64,000 nt of DNA, from positions 41,890,113 through 41,954,112 of the forward strand of contig OX155951.1 of the NCBI GenBank assembly GCA_944548615.1. The letters run 5' to 3'. The first letter of the stretch is position 1. The number at the start of each line of letters is the position of its first letter. Below the pieces are notes generated by a model. The model worked only from the letters and a program-made list of their open reading frames with translations. It had not been told where the DNA came from and ran no database searches. A program made the position numbers and the translations under genes. Positions 34,948 through 46,111 of this stretch are shown here, piece after piece. The DNA is from Micropterix aruncella. Lineage: Eukaryota > Arthropoda > Insecta > Lepidoptera > Micropterigidae.

Positions 34948-37900
34948 ATGGATAGTACAATTAATCATTCACGAAATAATGCTACCGCATCTGAGGCAGC
35001 CGATGCGCCAGCTCCGGGGACCAGGGATGCTGGTGAGAAGTTGGCAACTGGCCGAAAACACAAATATTTTACACCGAAATCGGACATTCGAATCGCCGCA
35101 TGGAATGTGCGAACGGGGCATCACGTCGGCAAAAAGGAAATCATAGCAATGGAATTAGCGAAATGCAAAATATCGATCGCCGCATTATCGGAATTACGAC
35201 TCACGGGATCGGGAACAATGACAATTGATCCGCCAACAATCGACGAGACGATGACGCTATTTTATTCCGGAGGCGACAAACGAGAGGCCGGGGTCGGCTT
35301 CATGGTCGATCGCCGAGCTGCCGGCAGCGTTATTGCGTTTCAACCGATATCCGAGCGCTTAGCAGTTATCACCATCGATGGAACAATCAAGACCCATATC
35401 GTTTCCGTTTACGCGCCAACCGAGATGAGCCCGGATACGAACAAAGATGAATTCTACTACCAGCTTCAACACACGCTGGATACGATACCCTGAACCGAAT
35501 TAATTATACTAGCGGGCGACTTTAATGCACATACGGGTGTAGATCGGACGGGTTGGGAAGAAACGATGGGAAGATTTGGACACGGCGAAATTAACGACAA
35601 TGGACTACGCCTGTTATCATTCGCATTGTCGAACAACATGATCGTCGGAAACAGCATATTTCGTCATCCCCGCAAACATCAACTAACGTGGCGAAATCCG
35701 TCCGGTAAAGATTCAGCAATGTTGGACTACATTTTAATCAATTCGAGATTTCGATCAACAGTCAAAGACGTACGGGCGATGCGTGGACCCGATTGCGGAT
35801 CGGATCACTATCTCGTTCGAGCGAAATTACAAATGCGACTACAACGAGCGAAGAAAAAAGCGCCACCACCAACCAAGAGAAACTGGGCATGTCTACAGGA
35901 CCCAGCCATTGGACAGAAATTTCAAATCGCGCTATCCAACAAATTCGCAACGCTCGTAATATCAGACGATATCGACTTTGAAGAAATGCAATTATCGGAG
36001 TCCCTTGTGAAGTGTGCAACGGAGCTGTGCCCACCCATCCGTCGACGGACGCAGCAATGGATTTCGGACGACTGTTTAGACCTCGTCGACCAACGAAAAC
36101 GGATGAAACACGTCAATTTCGAAAAATACCGATTATTGAACAAAGAAGTCCGACAAAGAATGAAATCGGAACGAGAAGCGCATTGGAATAACGTTGCAGC
36201 CGAATTGGAAGAAGCAGCATCGAGGCACGAATACCGGACGCTATACCAAACAATCCGACGGTTAGGCGGGAAAACAACATCAACGAACGACAACATCAAG
36301 AAATCGGATGGAACTTTCGTGATCTCCCCCCACGAGCGCCTGCAGCGGTGGAGGGAATTCTTTAATCAGCTGCACAATCACGATCCGCCTCAAGGTCCAG
36401 CACCGCAACCGCCGATTATCAATCAGCCGGCGAATCCGTTTTCCGATAACGAACCAACAATAAACGAAGTGAAAACGGCAATAAAATCGCTGAAAAATGG
36501 TAAAGCGCCGGGTCCAGATCAAGTTACCGCCGAGATGATCAAAGCCGGAGGTGACATTCTATTACAACAACTACATGTTCTCCTAACGCATATTTGGCAA
36601 TCGGATCGTATTCCGTCGACATGGAAGAAAGCCATCGTTGTGCCAATTTTAAAGAAAGGCGATAGCAGAGAATGCAAGAATTATCGCGGTATTAGCCTTC
36701 TTTCAATAGTCGGCAAAGTATTTACAAAAATCATACAGTCGAGGCTACAAAAACATAGAGAACAAACGAGCCGAGAGGAGCAAGCAGGATTTAGACCATA
36801 TCGAGGATGCATTGATCAGATATTCGCTCTTCGTCAGCTAATGGAAGAAAGAATACGGTGCGGCAAACGAACAATCGTCGTCTTCATAGACTTTAAATCC
36901 GCCTTCGATTGCATCGATTGGAACAGCTTATGGAGTGCCTTGGAGACAGAACACGTGCCACCAAAAATCATTAAACTTCTCCAATCATCGTACGATGGCT
37001 TAACCAGCAGCGTTCGAATCCGTAACGATTTGTCTGAGGAATTCCCGATTCAAACTGGTGTTCGACAAGGAGACGTCGCATCGCCGCTACTTTTTAACGT
37101 GGTGATCGACGCGATTATGCGGAGAGCATTCGACGGTCGACGCGGAGTTAGATACGACGAATCAAACTTCATAACCGATTTGATGTTCGCTGATGATAGC
37201 GCCGTTTTCGCCGACACTGATGCCGAAGCAACGGACATTTTATACGACATATCCGGAATTGCTCAATCATATGGATTGAAAATCAATGCGGATAAGACCA
37301 AAGTGCTCACTACGGACGGTTCGAAGGCCAGCGTTTACCTCGATGGAACCCAAATCGAACAGGTCCCACAATTCAAGTATTTAGGATCGTTGGTTACGGA
37401 AAAGAAAGTGGCTTCGACGGCCGATGTCCATAGCCGGATCGGTCAGGCAACAGCAACATTCGCCTCGCTCAAGTGGTGCATATGGAAGCGAATGAATATT
37501 ACCATCAAAACCAAAGTACGACTATACCGAACGTTGGTTCTTCCCATTCTTCTTTATGGATCGGAAACGTGGACGTTACTACAATCGGACCTCAAAAAGT
37601 TCGAAGTCTTCCAAATGCGATGCTTGAGGCAGATTCTCGGTGTCTCACTCCGCGACCGAATTCGAAACGAGACCATTAGAGAAAGATGCGATCTAGTAAC
37701 AACGATCGAAGAAGAAGTACAAAAACGTCGACTACGATGGTTCGGCCATGTTTGCCGAATGAACGACAATCGCTTGCCACGTAAACTTCTTTGGCGAGAC
37801 CGTCCGACAGAATGGAGAATTCAGCGATCGGCACCGAAGAAAACCTGGCTAAATACCATCAAAGGCGACCTTAAAAATCAACGATTGTCGGCTAGGGATG

Positions 37901-38028
37901 CTCGAGACGTGGCAAAAAATCGTCAAGAATGGAAGCGAATCGTGAATGGAGTACGAGATCCAGCGGCACCGACAGCAGCGTATTGGCTGCGAGGGCGACC
38001 CCCTCCCCAATCGCCGGCTACGGAATAA
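34948..38028 (+). pseudogene. RTE-like non-LTR retrotransposon polyprotein with one in-frame stop
   Basis: One frame is open over 1026 codons except a TGA at 35491-35493 (codon 182). The N-terminal apurinic-type endonuclease shows WNVRTG (residues 52-57), LSELRLTG, then after the stop LAGDFNAHTG and GSDHYLV. The reverse transcriptase shows NGKAPGPDQVTAEM, PILKKGDSRECKNYRGISLL, VFIDFKSAFDCIDW, TGVRQGDVASPLLF and the catalytic FADD (747-750). The C-terminus has RLRWFGHVCRM, typical of RTE-type and related elements. The ATG at 34948 follows an in-frame TAA at 34921. A short taaataa tandem tail follows at 38026-38054. The TGA could come from CGA or TGG by a single transition. All later domains are intact, so decay is recent. 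Confidence 0.88.
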
Positions 38029-38054
38029 ATAATAAATAAATAATAAATAATTAC
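38026..38054 (+). repeat. Tandem AATAAAT tail of the RTE-like element
   Basis: Short (TAAATAA)-type array immediately after the stop codon. RTE elements usually end in short tandem repeats rather than poly-A. Confidence 0.75.
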
Positions 38055-38930
38055 CTTCGTCCTTTCTAGGGGCTGCGTGTGCAGCTTTTTCTACTTGCAA
38101 TTATGCAGTGTTAAGCAGTGTCTAGTAATTTCTGTTATTATCCAAGTGTATCATAATTTACCCTCGCCAGAAATATTGTGAATCTTCGTGACACAAAATT
38201 AAACTTTGGACTTGACTGTCTCATAGATAATCACGCAATCAATTTCAGTTCTCCGTAATAAATTATATAAAAACGTGCATGTATTTATAAATACTCGTAT
38301 TTTAAATGTTATCGGGTTTTCCGGTGTATGCCCTGGAGATACAATTTGCTATTTTCGAAGCTATCTATTCTAGCTCCGCCTTCGTGGATATTACAATATT
38401 AATTGCAAGGTTTAATGCGTTTTAGACATGACCATGACGTAAAGTGCACGGTAGTATTATTTAGGCAATTTTGAGGGTTAAACTTTCTTCTGAACTTGAA
38501 TTTAAAATATGTAGATTAGTCATTTCGAGGCGAACTCTTAATAAAGTTCATGGCGACTGACATTTTATTTCTATTCCAATTTCTATTTCTATTTCTATTT
38601 TTATTAGTTCTATGTCTATTCCATATGAGAGTAAAGGTCCCATCCACCACTCGGAAAGTTTTAAGAACTTATTTTCTATACGGGCTTTAAATACAATATT
38701 GCACAACGGCCTCTATTTTTATATTATTGATTTTAAACGACAATATATTCAATAAACATTCATATACAGTTTATAATTTAACAAAATAATCATATAAAGT
38801 GAAAACCAAATGTTTTGCATTTAAACATACAAAAAAATAAACAATAATAAACGATATTTAACAAAAACTAAGCAACCATCTAATACTCTTTATTGTGAAC
38901 AAATCACAATGGGCGGATTTATTACCTTAC
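38055..38930. other. No gene; simple repeats
   Basis: A pyrimidine-rich TTTCTA array lies at about 38567-38602. TTTATTGTGAACAAATCACAATGGGCGG near 38889-38917 matches ~24106 and looks like a retroposon end. No coding signal. Confidence 0.4.
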
Positions 38931-38995
38931 AACTATCTCTTACAATCAACCAATCTATGAAATATGAGTATGTATGTGTGTAAGTGTAGGTATGA
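38931..38995 (-). pseudogene. R1-like LINE relic, left piece (split from 48118-48265)
   Basis: Contains GTATGTGTGTAAGTGTAGGT and the following bases found at 29215-29255 in the intact stretch of the same LINE. It resumes at 48118 after the family A plus gypsy insertion. Confidence 0.65.
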
Positions 38996-39735
38996 TTGTT
39001 ATTGCATTCGAGGGAGTTAATGGGCCCTTGCTGAGTTGGCCACGAAGACCCATTCTGTTCAGGGTTTGTCACACTCACGGATCAACACCTATCCGACGCC
39101 CTCCACCCATGAAGGCGTGAAGGCGGAATCAATCTTCGGCGCTCCTGGACGGTCTGCGCACCGTGCGGCGAAGCCAATCGACTGTGCACTCTGACTAACA
39201 GTCGGGGGAGTCTGGAAGCAGTAATGTTTTCTATAGAGCGGGGGTGGTTGCGGACCTTACGGCGACTGCTCTTGAAATGACCATCGGCTACCCGATCCTG
39301 GGTGAACAGCCGGGCAAAGGACGCTGTGGTCCGCGATAGATTCGGTAAACACCGTTTCCCCGCTTCGTAAGGGAGAGGACCGCGCAAACGACCTCGAACT
39401 CGTAACCAATCGAGAGACCAGAGTAATCTGGTCGCAATTAGAAGTAATATTATTATTTGTTGAGTGGGGCTTTTCTAAGGTCTTAAAGAGCCTTGTAACA
39501 CTACGACCATTGCTGATCTATTGTGTTCGCCACCTACTATAGTTCTGCGCTAAGCCTCGTGTCATTTAAGAACCGCAGCAGGCTTTTGGACCCATCAGTA
39601 TACCATTTAAGGCTACCGGCTTCCCATTGCAGTTGGCTTTTTAGCCAGTCGTCTCTGGGCGGCAGTTCCACTGTAAAAAGTAATTAGAAAAAAGGGCGTG
39701 AGTGTAGCCCCGCCGGGCTATCTCGCGGTTAAGGC

Positions 39736-40780
39736 TGTAACAAAAACTGCCTATTTTGTTGTTTTGTTTTCGCGCCTTTGTGCTGATTATGTTCGCTGCA
39801 CCCGTTTTTCCATGTTTTCCCCGTGTTTAGTCATGTTTCCTGTTGGTTTTCGCTGTTTTCATGAATTTCTTCCATATTATGACAATTAAAAGAACCCTGT
39901 TCACGAAATTTCGTAAATACCAAATTTTGACAGATAGAGCTGTGCAGTCATAATTTTTATGCCCTAACTGATTCTGGTGATTACTAGTGGCGACACTGGT
40001 CTGGCTCTACCCTTTATGGGCGACTTCCGCCTTGCAATCATTCTGTTTCGTTTCAAGATGGCTAGGACAAGGACGGATAGGTTGGGCTGGGAGAACTGGC
40101 GACCGCCGTAAGGGAGAAGCCGGAAAGTGACCGCCTGGCGGTAAAAATTTGTTATGTGAAGTGTGTGTGACTTATCTGGTAAGCATTTAATCTCATTTTG
40201 GGTAGCTTTTGATTTAAGATCCTCGCGATTTTAACGGATTTTTCTATTAATCGCAGTTTTTGGGGCACCTCTTGTTTTTTGGTCATTATTGCTGCTAATG
40301 TGACGTAAATCGTCACCAAATGTAAGGATTTCACCTCACCTTTAAATTGCACCGGGATTCTTGTCTTCACGTGGAAAAGAAAATAAAATAACCCTCAATT
40401 CTTGAGCGGTGACATGTGGGCTGATTGCACGCCGTAATCAAATACATCGACAGGAGGGTGGCCTTGTGATGGATTAAACGCGAACTTTACATAACTTTGT
40501 GTTTCTTTTTGTGCTGTAGTCTTTCGTGTGTCTGAGGAAAAGGGGTTTTCTGTGGGCCAAACCCAATGCTCATTAATATTTAGCCCACTCCTTGAGATAG
40601 TTTTTTTGAGGTTAACTTTTTTTCTTTTTTAAAATTTCTTTCGGGTATCTTTTTTTTTTTAATAAGTTTCCTTCTTTTTCTTTAAAAGGAGGTGGCGTCC
40701 TTTTTCTTTCATTCTTTTGGGTTTTGATGGTTTCTACCGTGTTTTTTTTTAAACACGGAAATTAGTATTTTGCGGTTATA
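39736..40780 (+). repeat. 5' LTR
   Basis: TGTAAC...GGTTATA, ~1045 bp, identical to 46908-47952 (offset 7172) except one T/G position inside a T run near 40661. Contains GAAAATAAAATAACC (about 40378) as a possible polyadenylation region. A 72-codon antisense reading inside is present in both LTRs. Confidence 0.95.
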
Positions 40781-40805
40781 AAATTAGCGCTCCAACGTTA
40801 GGCCT
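40781..40805 (+). other. Candidate primer-binding site
   Basis: AGCGCTCCAACGTTAGG just inside the LTR loosely resembles the TGGCGCCCAACGTGGGG site complementary to tRNA-Lys 3' ends, with mismatches and one extra base. Position is right, match is imperfect. Confidence 0.35.
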
Positions 40806-41453
40806 ATAAATTGGATTTTGGCTGTCAGAATATTCTTTTCCTCAGCCATTGAAGCACGATTTTTTAAGCACTTTGTTCAAAAATTGTATAAAAAAAAAAT
40901 TAGAAGCATTTTTTTTGTTTTTATATAATTTTTATTCATAGCGATTACCGTGAAAGAGGCTTGTAAGCACCGTCTTTTTGTTTTTGTATTTAGAAGCAAC
41001 TTTTGTCATTGAATTAAGCGGTATTGTGTACTTGCAGTTTTGTCGGCATTAACAGCATTTTTTGTAATTTAAAGCGGTTACCGCGAAGAAGTATATTGTA
41101 CTTGCCGTTTTTTATGGTTACTATATTTTTTTGTCAGAATCTTAGATTTAAAGGCAATATATTAATTATTGTTTGAATACTTGGCGTTGCTTAGCAGCAG
41201 TTTGTTTAGTTTAAGGCGGTTTCCGCGAAAAAGTTTTACGCTTGCCGTTTAAGTATTTTATTATATCATTATAATTATTTTTTGTTAATTTCCAGATGTG
41301 AAGGCAATTATCCTGGTGAGGTAAGCAGCCAAATAAAACAGAGGTGCCGCAAGCAGTAAAAAAGTCAGTTTTTTCCATTTTATTTTTTTATTTTTTTTAT
41401 TTATTTTCTTTTGGTTTTAATTTTTTTTGGTGGGATTTAAAATATATATAGAC

Positions 41454-43007
41454 ATGATGGCGTCTCCAGCGATAGTGTATTATGCTGCGTCACATTTAGT
41501 AAAGGCAGAACTCGATTATGAGTTCACGATTCGTGAGGTCACTCCAACCAATGTTGAAGCGATGAGAAAACAATTTAATTCACTCTTAAGGGAATTTCCC
41601 GCAGAATCAATTACCTCAACGGATTTAGATCCGGATTCAGAATTTCAAGAATGTTCGATTAGACTTTCTTGTCTCCAAGAACTTATAGAGGAATTTATTA
41701 ATAGCAAACAGAAACTTTTATATAAACGAATTAGCACTAAAACTGCACATATCTTTCATAGAATTTCACGCATAAATCCTGCTAATTCAGACTCCAAGAA
41801 ATTATTAGATAATTTAAAGGAGGAAGTTTTGGAAATTGTCATTTTGTTAGAAAAATATTTAGATATTGTTCGTTCGCCTAGCCCGTTACCAAATCCTATA
41901 GTTCTTCCGATACCTTCTACTTCATTGCACGAGGGTGAGAAGTCAGGTCCAGCTAAGTATTTGATTAGTCCTGAGGTGGTTCCTTTGGGAATAAATACAG
42001 AAGTGACGTCAGCTCCGTTGGTACATCATGTCGATTCGAAACCAGTTCCGTTCGACAATAACTTTGTGATTTCTGACGAACGCATTCTTAAACCTTTAAA
42101 TCTTGGATTTACATTTGACGGCGATTCCTGTGTGGTCGAGTTCTTAGAACGTTTGGATGAGATTAGGTTTTCGCGTAATATCTCGGATGCCAGGATGCTG
42201 AAATCAGCTTGTGAGCTATTCCAGAAACAGGCGCTTAGTTGGTACCGTGCTAGAGGTTCGAGCATTTCCAGTTGGAAGCAGTTAGTTGCTGCACTCCGCT
42301 CCGATTTTGGCAGTTTAAATTACGATGCTGAAGTTTTGTCATTTGTACGGGGACGTAAACAAAAGTCGGATGAGAGGATGCATATTTTTGTTTCGGTCAT
42401 GTTGGGCTATTTCAACAGGTTGTCAAGGCCATTGTCTGGCGAGGAACAGTTAGGAATTATCCTTTCAAATATCTCCATTTCTTACCAACGACATTTCATG
42501 CTAGTTGATATAAATTCAATCGACGAACTTCTGCGATTAGGGAAAAAAGTTGAAAATGCACAACAGCGTATCAACGCATCTAATGCAGCCACTCCTGCCC
42601 AAGCTAAGGTCAAGCCTTCTGGCTCGAAAGCAGTTTATGCGGTCGACGAGTCTCCTACCAAATGTGCGACGGAGGAAGTGAAAGTTGAACAGAAGTTCAA
42701 AGAGTGTAAAGTTTCTTCTGCTGGTCCATCCAATCGTGGTGGTTTTAATCGTGGTGGTTTTAATCGTGGAAATTTTTCCCGTAATGATTTTTCTTATGGT
42801 AATTCGTCTTCTGGTAATTACAACCAAGGAGCCAATAATAGTTCGCGTGGTTCACGCGGTGGCACGCATCATGGCTATTCTAAATATTGCTATCGTTGTG
42901 GTAGGTTTAACTACACGGTAGCCACTTGTCCGGAAAGTTCTAAGAATAACCGGCCTGGTAATTCCCCGGTTTCAGAGCCAAAAAACTCGAAAGGCGGGGC
43001 AGAATAG
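41454..43007 (+). CDS. gag: gag: capsid and nucleocapsid polyprotein
   Basis: 517 codons from ATG 41454, the first ATG of the frame (an open extension reaches back to about 41427 without ATG). It forms the particle shell of the retrotransposon. After an acidic and helical N-terminal third comes the capsid-like region (FTFDGDSCVVEFLERLDEIR, WYRARGSSISSWKQLVAALR, FVRGRKQKSDERMHIFV), then an RGG/GN-rich basic tail, then one zinc-knuckle-like motif CYRCGRFNYTVATC (42888-42929). In that motif the usual His of CCHC is Tyr (TAC at 42912-42914). It ends in TAG at 43005, and pol overlaps in the -1 frame. Long leader upstream, no other ORF between LTR and gag. Confidence 0.9.
   Translation: MMASPAIVYYAASHLVKAELDYEFTIREVTPTNVEAMRKQFNSLLREFPAESITSTDLDPDSEFQECSIRLSCLQELIEEFINSKQKLLYKRISTKTAHIFHRISRINPANSDSKKLLDNLKEEVLEIVILLEKYLDIVRSPSPLPNPIVLPIPSTSLHEGEKSGPAKYLISPEVVPLGINTEVTSAPLVHHVDSKPVPFDNNFVISDERILKPLNLGFTFDGDSCVVEFLERLDEIRFSRNISDARMLKSACELFQKQALSWYRARGSSISSWKQLVAALRSDFGSLNYDAEVLSFVRGRKQKSDERMHIFVSVMLGYFNRLSRPLSGEEQLGIILSNISISYQRHFMLVDINSIDELLRLGKKVENAQQRINASNAATPAQAKVKPSGSKAVYAVDESPTKCATEEVKVEQKFKECKVSSAGPSNRGGFNRGGFNRGNFSRNDFSYGNSSSGNYNQGANNSSRGSRGGTHHGYSKYCYRCGRFNYTVATCPESSKNNRPGNSPVSEPKNSKGGAE
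42980..42986 (+). promoter_or_regulatory. -1 ribosomal frameshift site A_AAA_AAC
   Basis: AAAAAAC lies in the gag frame as A AAA AAC (codons AAA 42981-42983 and AAC 42984-42986), the canonical slippery heptamer. It lies 18 bases before the gag stop. Slipping back one base enters the pol frame at 42986, which is open without a stop to 46111. The GC-richer AAAGGCGGGGC just downstream might be part of a stimulatory structure. Confidence 0.85.
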
Positions 43008-46000
43008 AGGATTTTCTACATTCTGCCTCGATATTGTTTGCAAATGAGAAGGATAACCGTCGCCCTTTCTTAGAAGTTTCACTGGGTGATATAACGGTTT
43101 GTGGATTACTCGACACTGGATCGAGTGTTACGATTTTGGGTGCCGATTCACATAAATATTTAGTTGATATCGGTTTTACTCTTAATAAGTCTCCGTTGGT
43201 GACTTTATCCACTGCTAATGCAAGTTCGGTTAAGACGATTGGGTCTATGTTTCTTCCTTTTAAATTCAATAATCGTTGCCAGGTTATTCGAGCCGTTGTA
43301 GCTCCAGATATAGGTACTTCCCTTATTTTGGGAATAGATTTTGTCCGAGAATTTGAGTTGGCTCCGGAAATATTAAAATTCGTCAAGTTTGAGTCCTGCG
43401 ATGCAATTGTTTGGCATCGAGTCAGTGAAGTGAGGGCCTTGCGGCCTTTTGCTTCATTGACTGGAGACCAGCGATCGCTAGCAGACAGAATGATCAATAA
43501 TTTTGAAAAAATTTCTTCCGAAGTCAAAGGTCTCGGTCGTACTAATTTGTTGTCCCAGGTCATTGATACTGGAGATCATCCTCCAGTGAAACAGCGTTAC
43601 TATCCTTTGTCTCCAGCTAGATTGGCGTTGTTGAATGAAGAAGTTGATAAGATGTTAGAGTTAGGTGTTGTCGAACCTAGTTCCGGGGGTTGGAATAATC
43701 CAACAATTTTTGTTCCAAAGTCAGATGGTACTCTTCGTTTCTGTCTCGATAGCAGGAAGCTGAATTCTATTACGAAACCGGATGCGTATCCCCTGCCGAG
43801 AATTACAACTATCTTGGACAGTTTGAGAGATGCAAATTATTTATCTTCTATCGACTTATCCTCTGCCTTTTGGCAAATCCCTTTGGATCCTTCTTCACGA
43901 GAGAAGTGTAGCTTCACTGTTCCTGGTCGAGGATTCTTCTGCTTCAGATCTTGCGCCTTCGGCCTGAGAAACTCGCCGGCGTGCATGCAAAGGCTGGCTG
44001 ACAAATTGTTCGATCCCTCTTTCGAAAACAAAGTTTTTTGTTACCTAGATGACATAATTATTGTATCTGCTACTTTTGAAGAACATATAACTTTGTTAAA
44101 CAAAGTATTAGATCGCTTGTTGTATGCCAACCTTTCCATAAACTTCAAGAAGTGTCAGTTTTTCCGTCAGGAATTGAAGTATTTAGGGTATGTAGTTGAT
44201 TCTCACGGTCTACATACCGATCCCGAGAAGGTAAAATGTATTCTCGATTTTCCTACTCCAAATTCTCCAAAAATGGTAAAGAGTTTTCTTGGTATGGCCG
44301 GTTGGTATCGTCGGTTCATTAAAAAATTTTCTAGTATTGCTGCTCCCTTATCTCGGTTGACAAGTACCCGCAAAGGTGCTCCCCCTTATGAGTGGACGCC
44401 CGAGGCGGAAGAGGCATTTCAAAAACTGAAATCGGCCTTAGTTTCTAGTCCGATTTTGGCCTGTCCGGATTATTCAAAACCGTTCGCTCTTCATTGCGAT
44501 GCATCGTTGTACGGTTTAGGCGGAGTTTTAACCCAGGAAGTGGATGGCGTCGATCATCCTATCGCTTTCACGAGTAGAACACTTTTACCCGCTGAGACGC
44601 GATATTCGGCAACCGAACGCGAAGCCCTAAGTGTTATTCATGCTGTCGAGCATTTTCGCGGTTACTTGGAGGGTGGTCCCAAATTCACTATCTTTACAGA
44701 TCATGCCAGCTTACGTTGGTTTTTGCGCTTAAAAAATCCTACCGGCCGTCTGGCTCGATGGGGTATTCGTCTATCTGCTTTTGATTTTGAGATCGTCCAC
44801 AAGAAAGGTGTCGATAATGTGGTTCCTGACACGTTATCTCGGTTGCTTCCCGTTTCCTCTCTGTCTGTTGTTTCCGACTCATGGTACAACGATTTGTTTA
44901 AGGCAGTGTCTGAAAATCCCGCTGGATATCCAAACTTCCAGATTAAGGACCATGAATTGTTTAGGTACTCTAAAAGCAAGTATCAACTCACCAGTTGTTA
45001 CGATTGGAAGTTAGTTGTTCCGTTGCAGCTTAGAGAAAAGCTTATCCGAGAAAATCATGAGTCTGATTTGGCTATGCATTTTGGAATTTTTAAGACACAC
45101 CGTCGTCTTTGTCTTCGTTACTTTTGGCCTAATTTACACGGAGACGTAGTTAACTTTGTTTCTAAATGTGAAACATGTCAGCAATATAAACATTCGAATA
45201 TTTCCCCTTTGGGTCAGCTAGGAAATCCTAAGTCCTGTGCCTTCCCGTTCCAAATGGTCTCGGTCGATCTGTTGGGTCCTTATCCGATGACGAGGAACAG
45301 AAATATGCATATTCTCGTGGTGACAGATTGTTTTAGCAAATACTGTTTACTTTTTCCGTTAAAACGTGCTACCAGTAAACTTGTAAGTTATGTCGTTGAA
45401 CATAATGTATTCCTTCGCTATGGTGTTCCGCAGTATTTAATTTCAGACAATGGAAAACAGTTTATCGGAAGGGAGTTCACTGAACTGATTGCGAAATATA
45501 AAATTCCAAAAGTATATTTAAACCCGAAATATTGCCCTCAAGTTAATCCAACTGAACGTCAGAATCGTAGTGTGGTCACTGCGTTATCGTTGTGTGTAAA
45601 AGACGATCATCGCAGCTGGGATCTCTATCTTTCTGAAATTCAGATGGCCATTAACGCGGCAGTCTCGGAATCAACAGGGTTCAGTCCATTTTTCCTAGTC
45701 CATGGTCGTGAACCGATTATGAATGGTTCTTTTTATGCTCAGGCGCCGGAATCTCAAGCAGAGGTTATTTTTGGTAGTAGGTTGTCTTACGCTCAAAATT
45801 TGAGTGAATTATCTAACATTTTTCATGTAGTGCGGCAGAAATTGTTAAAATTACATGCACATAATAAAGTTTACTATGATCGAAAACACCGTCCTGCGGA
45901 ATTTCAAGTAGGCGATACGATCTATAAAAAGACTTATCATCTAAGTAATGCTGGGAATTATTACATTTCCAAATTTGCCTTAAAATATGAAAAATGTAAA

Positions 46001-46111
46001 ATAATTAAAAAACTCTCTGCGTTGGTGTACGAGTTAGAAAATGCTAAAGGGAAGAATATAGGTTCCTGGCATATTAAGGATTTCAAATTAAATCCTCAAG
46101 GTTCTAAATAG
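42986..46111 (+). CDS. pol: pol: protease, reverse transcriptase, RNase H, integrase
   Basis: Open for 1041 codons in the -1 frame to gag, with no ATG near its start, so it is made as a Gag-Pol fusion. Counting from codon TTG 43034 as 1, the aspartic protease is LLDTGSSVTILG (active Asp at 27). The RT has SDGTLRFCLDSRKLN, SSIDLSSAFWQIPL and YLDD (337-340). RNase H has LHCDASLYGLGGVL and FTDHASLRWF. Integrase has a His/Cys zinc-binding region ending CETCQ, then Asp 745 (VDLLGPYP), Asp 805 (ISDNGKQF) and Glu 841 (PTERQNR), a DD35E triad. A C-terminal extension follows with YDRKHRPAEFQVGDTIY. No disruptions seen. Confidence 0.95.
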   Translation, partial: LERRGRIEDFLHSASILFANEKDNRRPFLEVSLGDITVCGLLDTGSSVTILGADSHKYLVDIGFTLNKSPLVTLSTANASSVKTIGSMFLPFKFNNRCQVIRAVVAPDIGTSLILGIDFVREFELAPEILKFVKFESCDAIVWHRVSEVRALRPFASLTGDQRSLADRMINNFEKISSEVKGLGRTNLLSQVIDTGDHPPVKQRYYPLSPARLALLNEEVDKMLELGVVEPSSGGWNNPTIFVPKSDGTLRFCLDSRKLNSITKPDAYPLPRITTILDSLRDANYLSSIDLSSAFWQIPLDPSSREKCSFTVPGRGFFCFRSCAFGLRNSPACMQRLADKLFDPSFENKVFCYLDDIIIVSATFEEHITLLNKVLDRLLYANLSINFKKCQFFRQELKYLGYVVDSHGLHTDPEKVKCILDFPTPNSPKMVKSFLGMAGWYRRFIKKFSSIAAPLSRLTSTRKGAPPYEWTPEAEEAFQKLKSALVSSPILACPDYSKPFALHCDASLYGLGGVLTQEVDGVDHPIAFTSRTLLPAETRYSATEREALSVIHAVEHFRGYLEGGPKFTIFTDHASLRWFLRLKNPTGRLARWGIRLSAFDFEIVHKKGVDNVVPDTLSRLLPVSSLSVVSDSWYNDLFKAVSENPAGYPNFQIKDHELFRYSKSKYQLTSCYDWKLVVPLQLREKLIRENHESDLAMHFGIFKTHRRLCLRYFWPNLHGDVVNFVSKCETCQQYKHSNISPLGQLGNPKSCAFPFQMVSVDLLGPYPMTRNRNMHILVVTDCFSKYCLLFPLKRATSKLVSYVVEHNVFLRYGVPQYLISDNGKQFIGREFTELIAKYKIPKVYLNPKYCPQVNPTERQNRSVVTALSLCVKDDHRSWDLYLSEIQMAINAAVSESTGFSPFFLVHGREPIMNGSFYAQAPESQAEVIFGSRLSYAQNLSELSNIFHVVRQKLLKLHAHNKVYYDRKHRPAEFQVGDTIYKKTYHLSNAGNYYISKFALKYEKCKIIKKLSALVYELENAKGKNIGSWHIKDFKLNPQGSK

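Noticed and set aside
34840..38060. Target-site duplication for the RTE-like element
   Set aside because: CCGTCGTC upstream and CCTTCGTCC downstream look alike but are too short and imperfect to claim.
40152..40370. 72-codon minus-strand ORF, repeated at 47324-47542
   Set aside because: It lies inside the two LTRs, so the duplication reflects LTR identity and not coding constraint.
41427..41453. Earlier gag start
   Set aside because: The upstream extension begins at TTG; the first ATG is 41454, so the longer N-terminus is unsupported.
43034..43036. Independent start for pol
   Set aside because: The codon is TTG, and the frame is open further upstream into gag. The slippery heptamer explains expression better.
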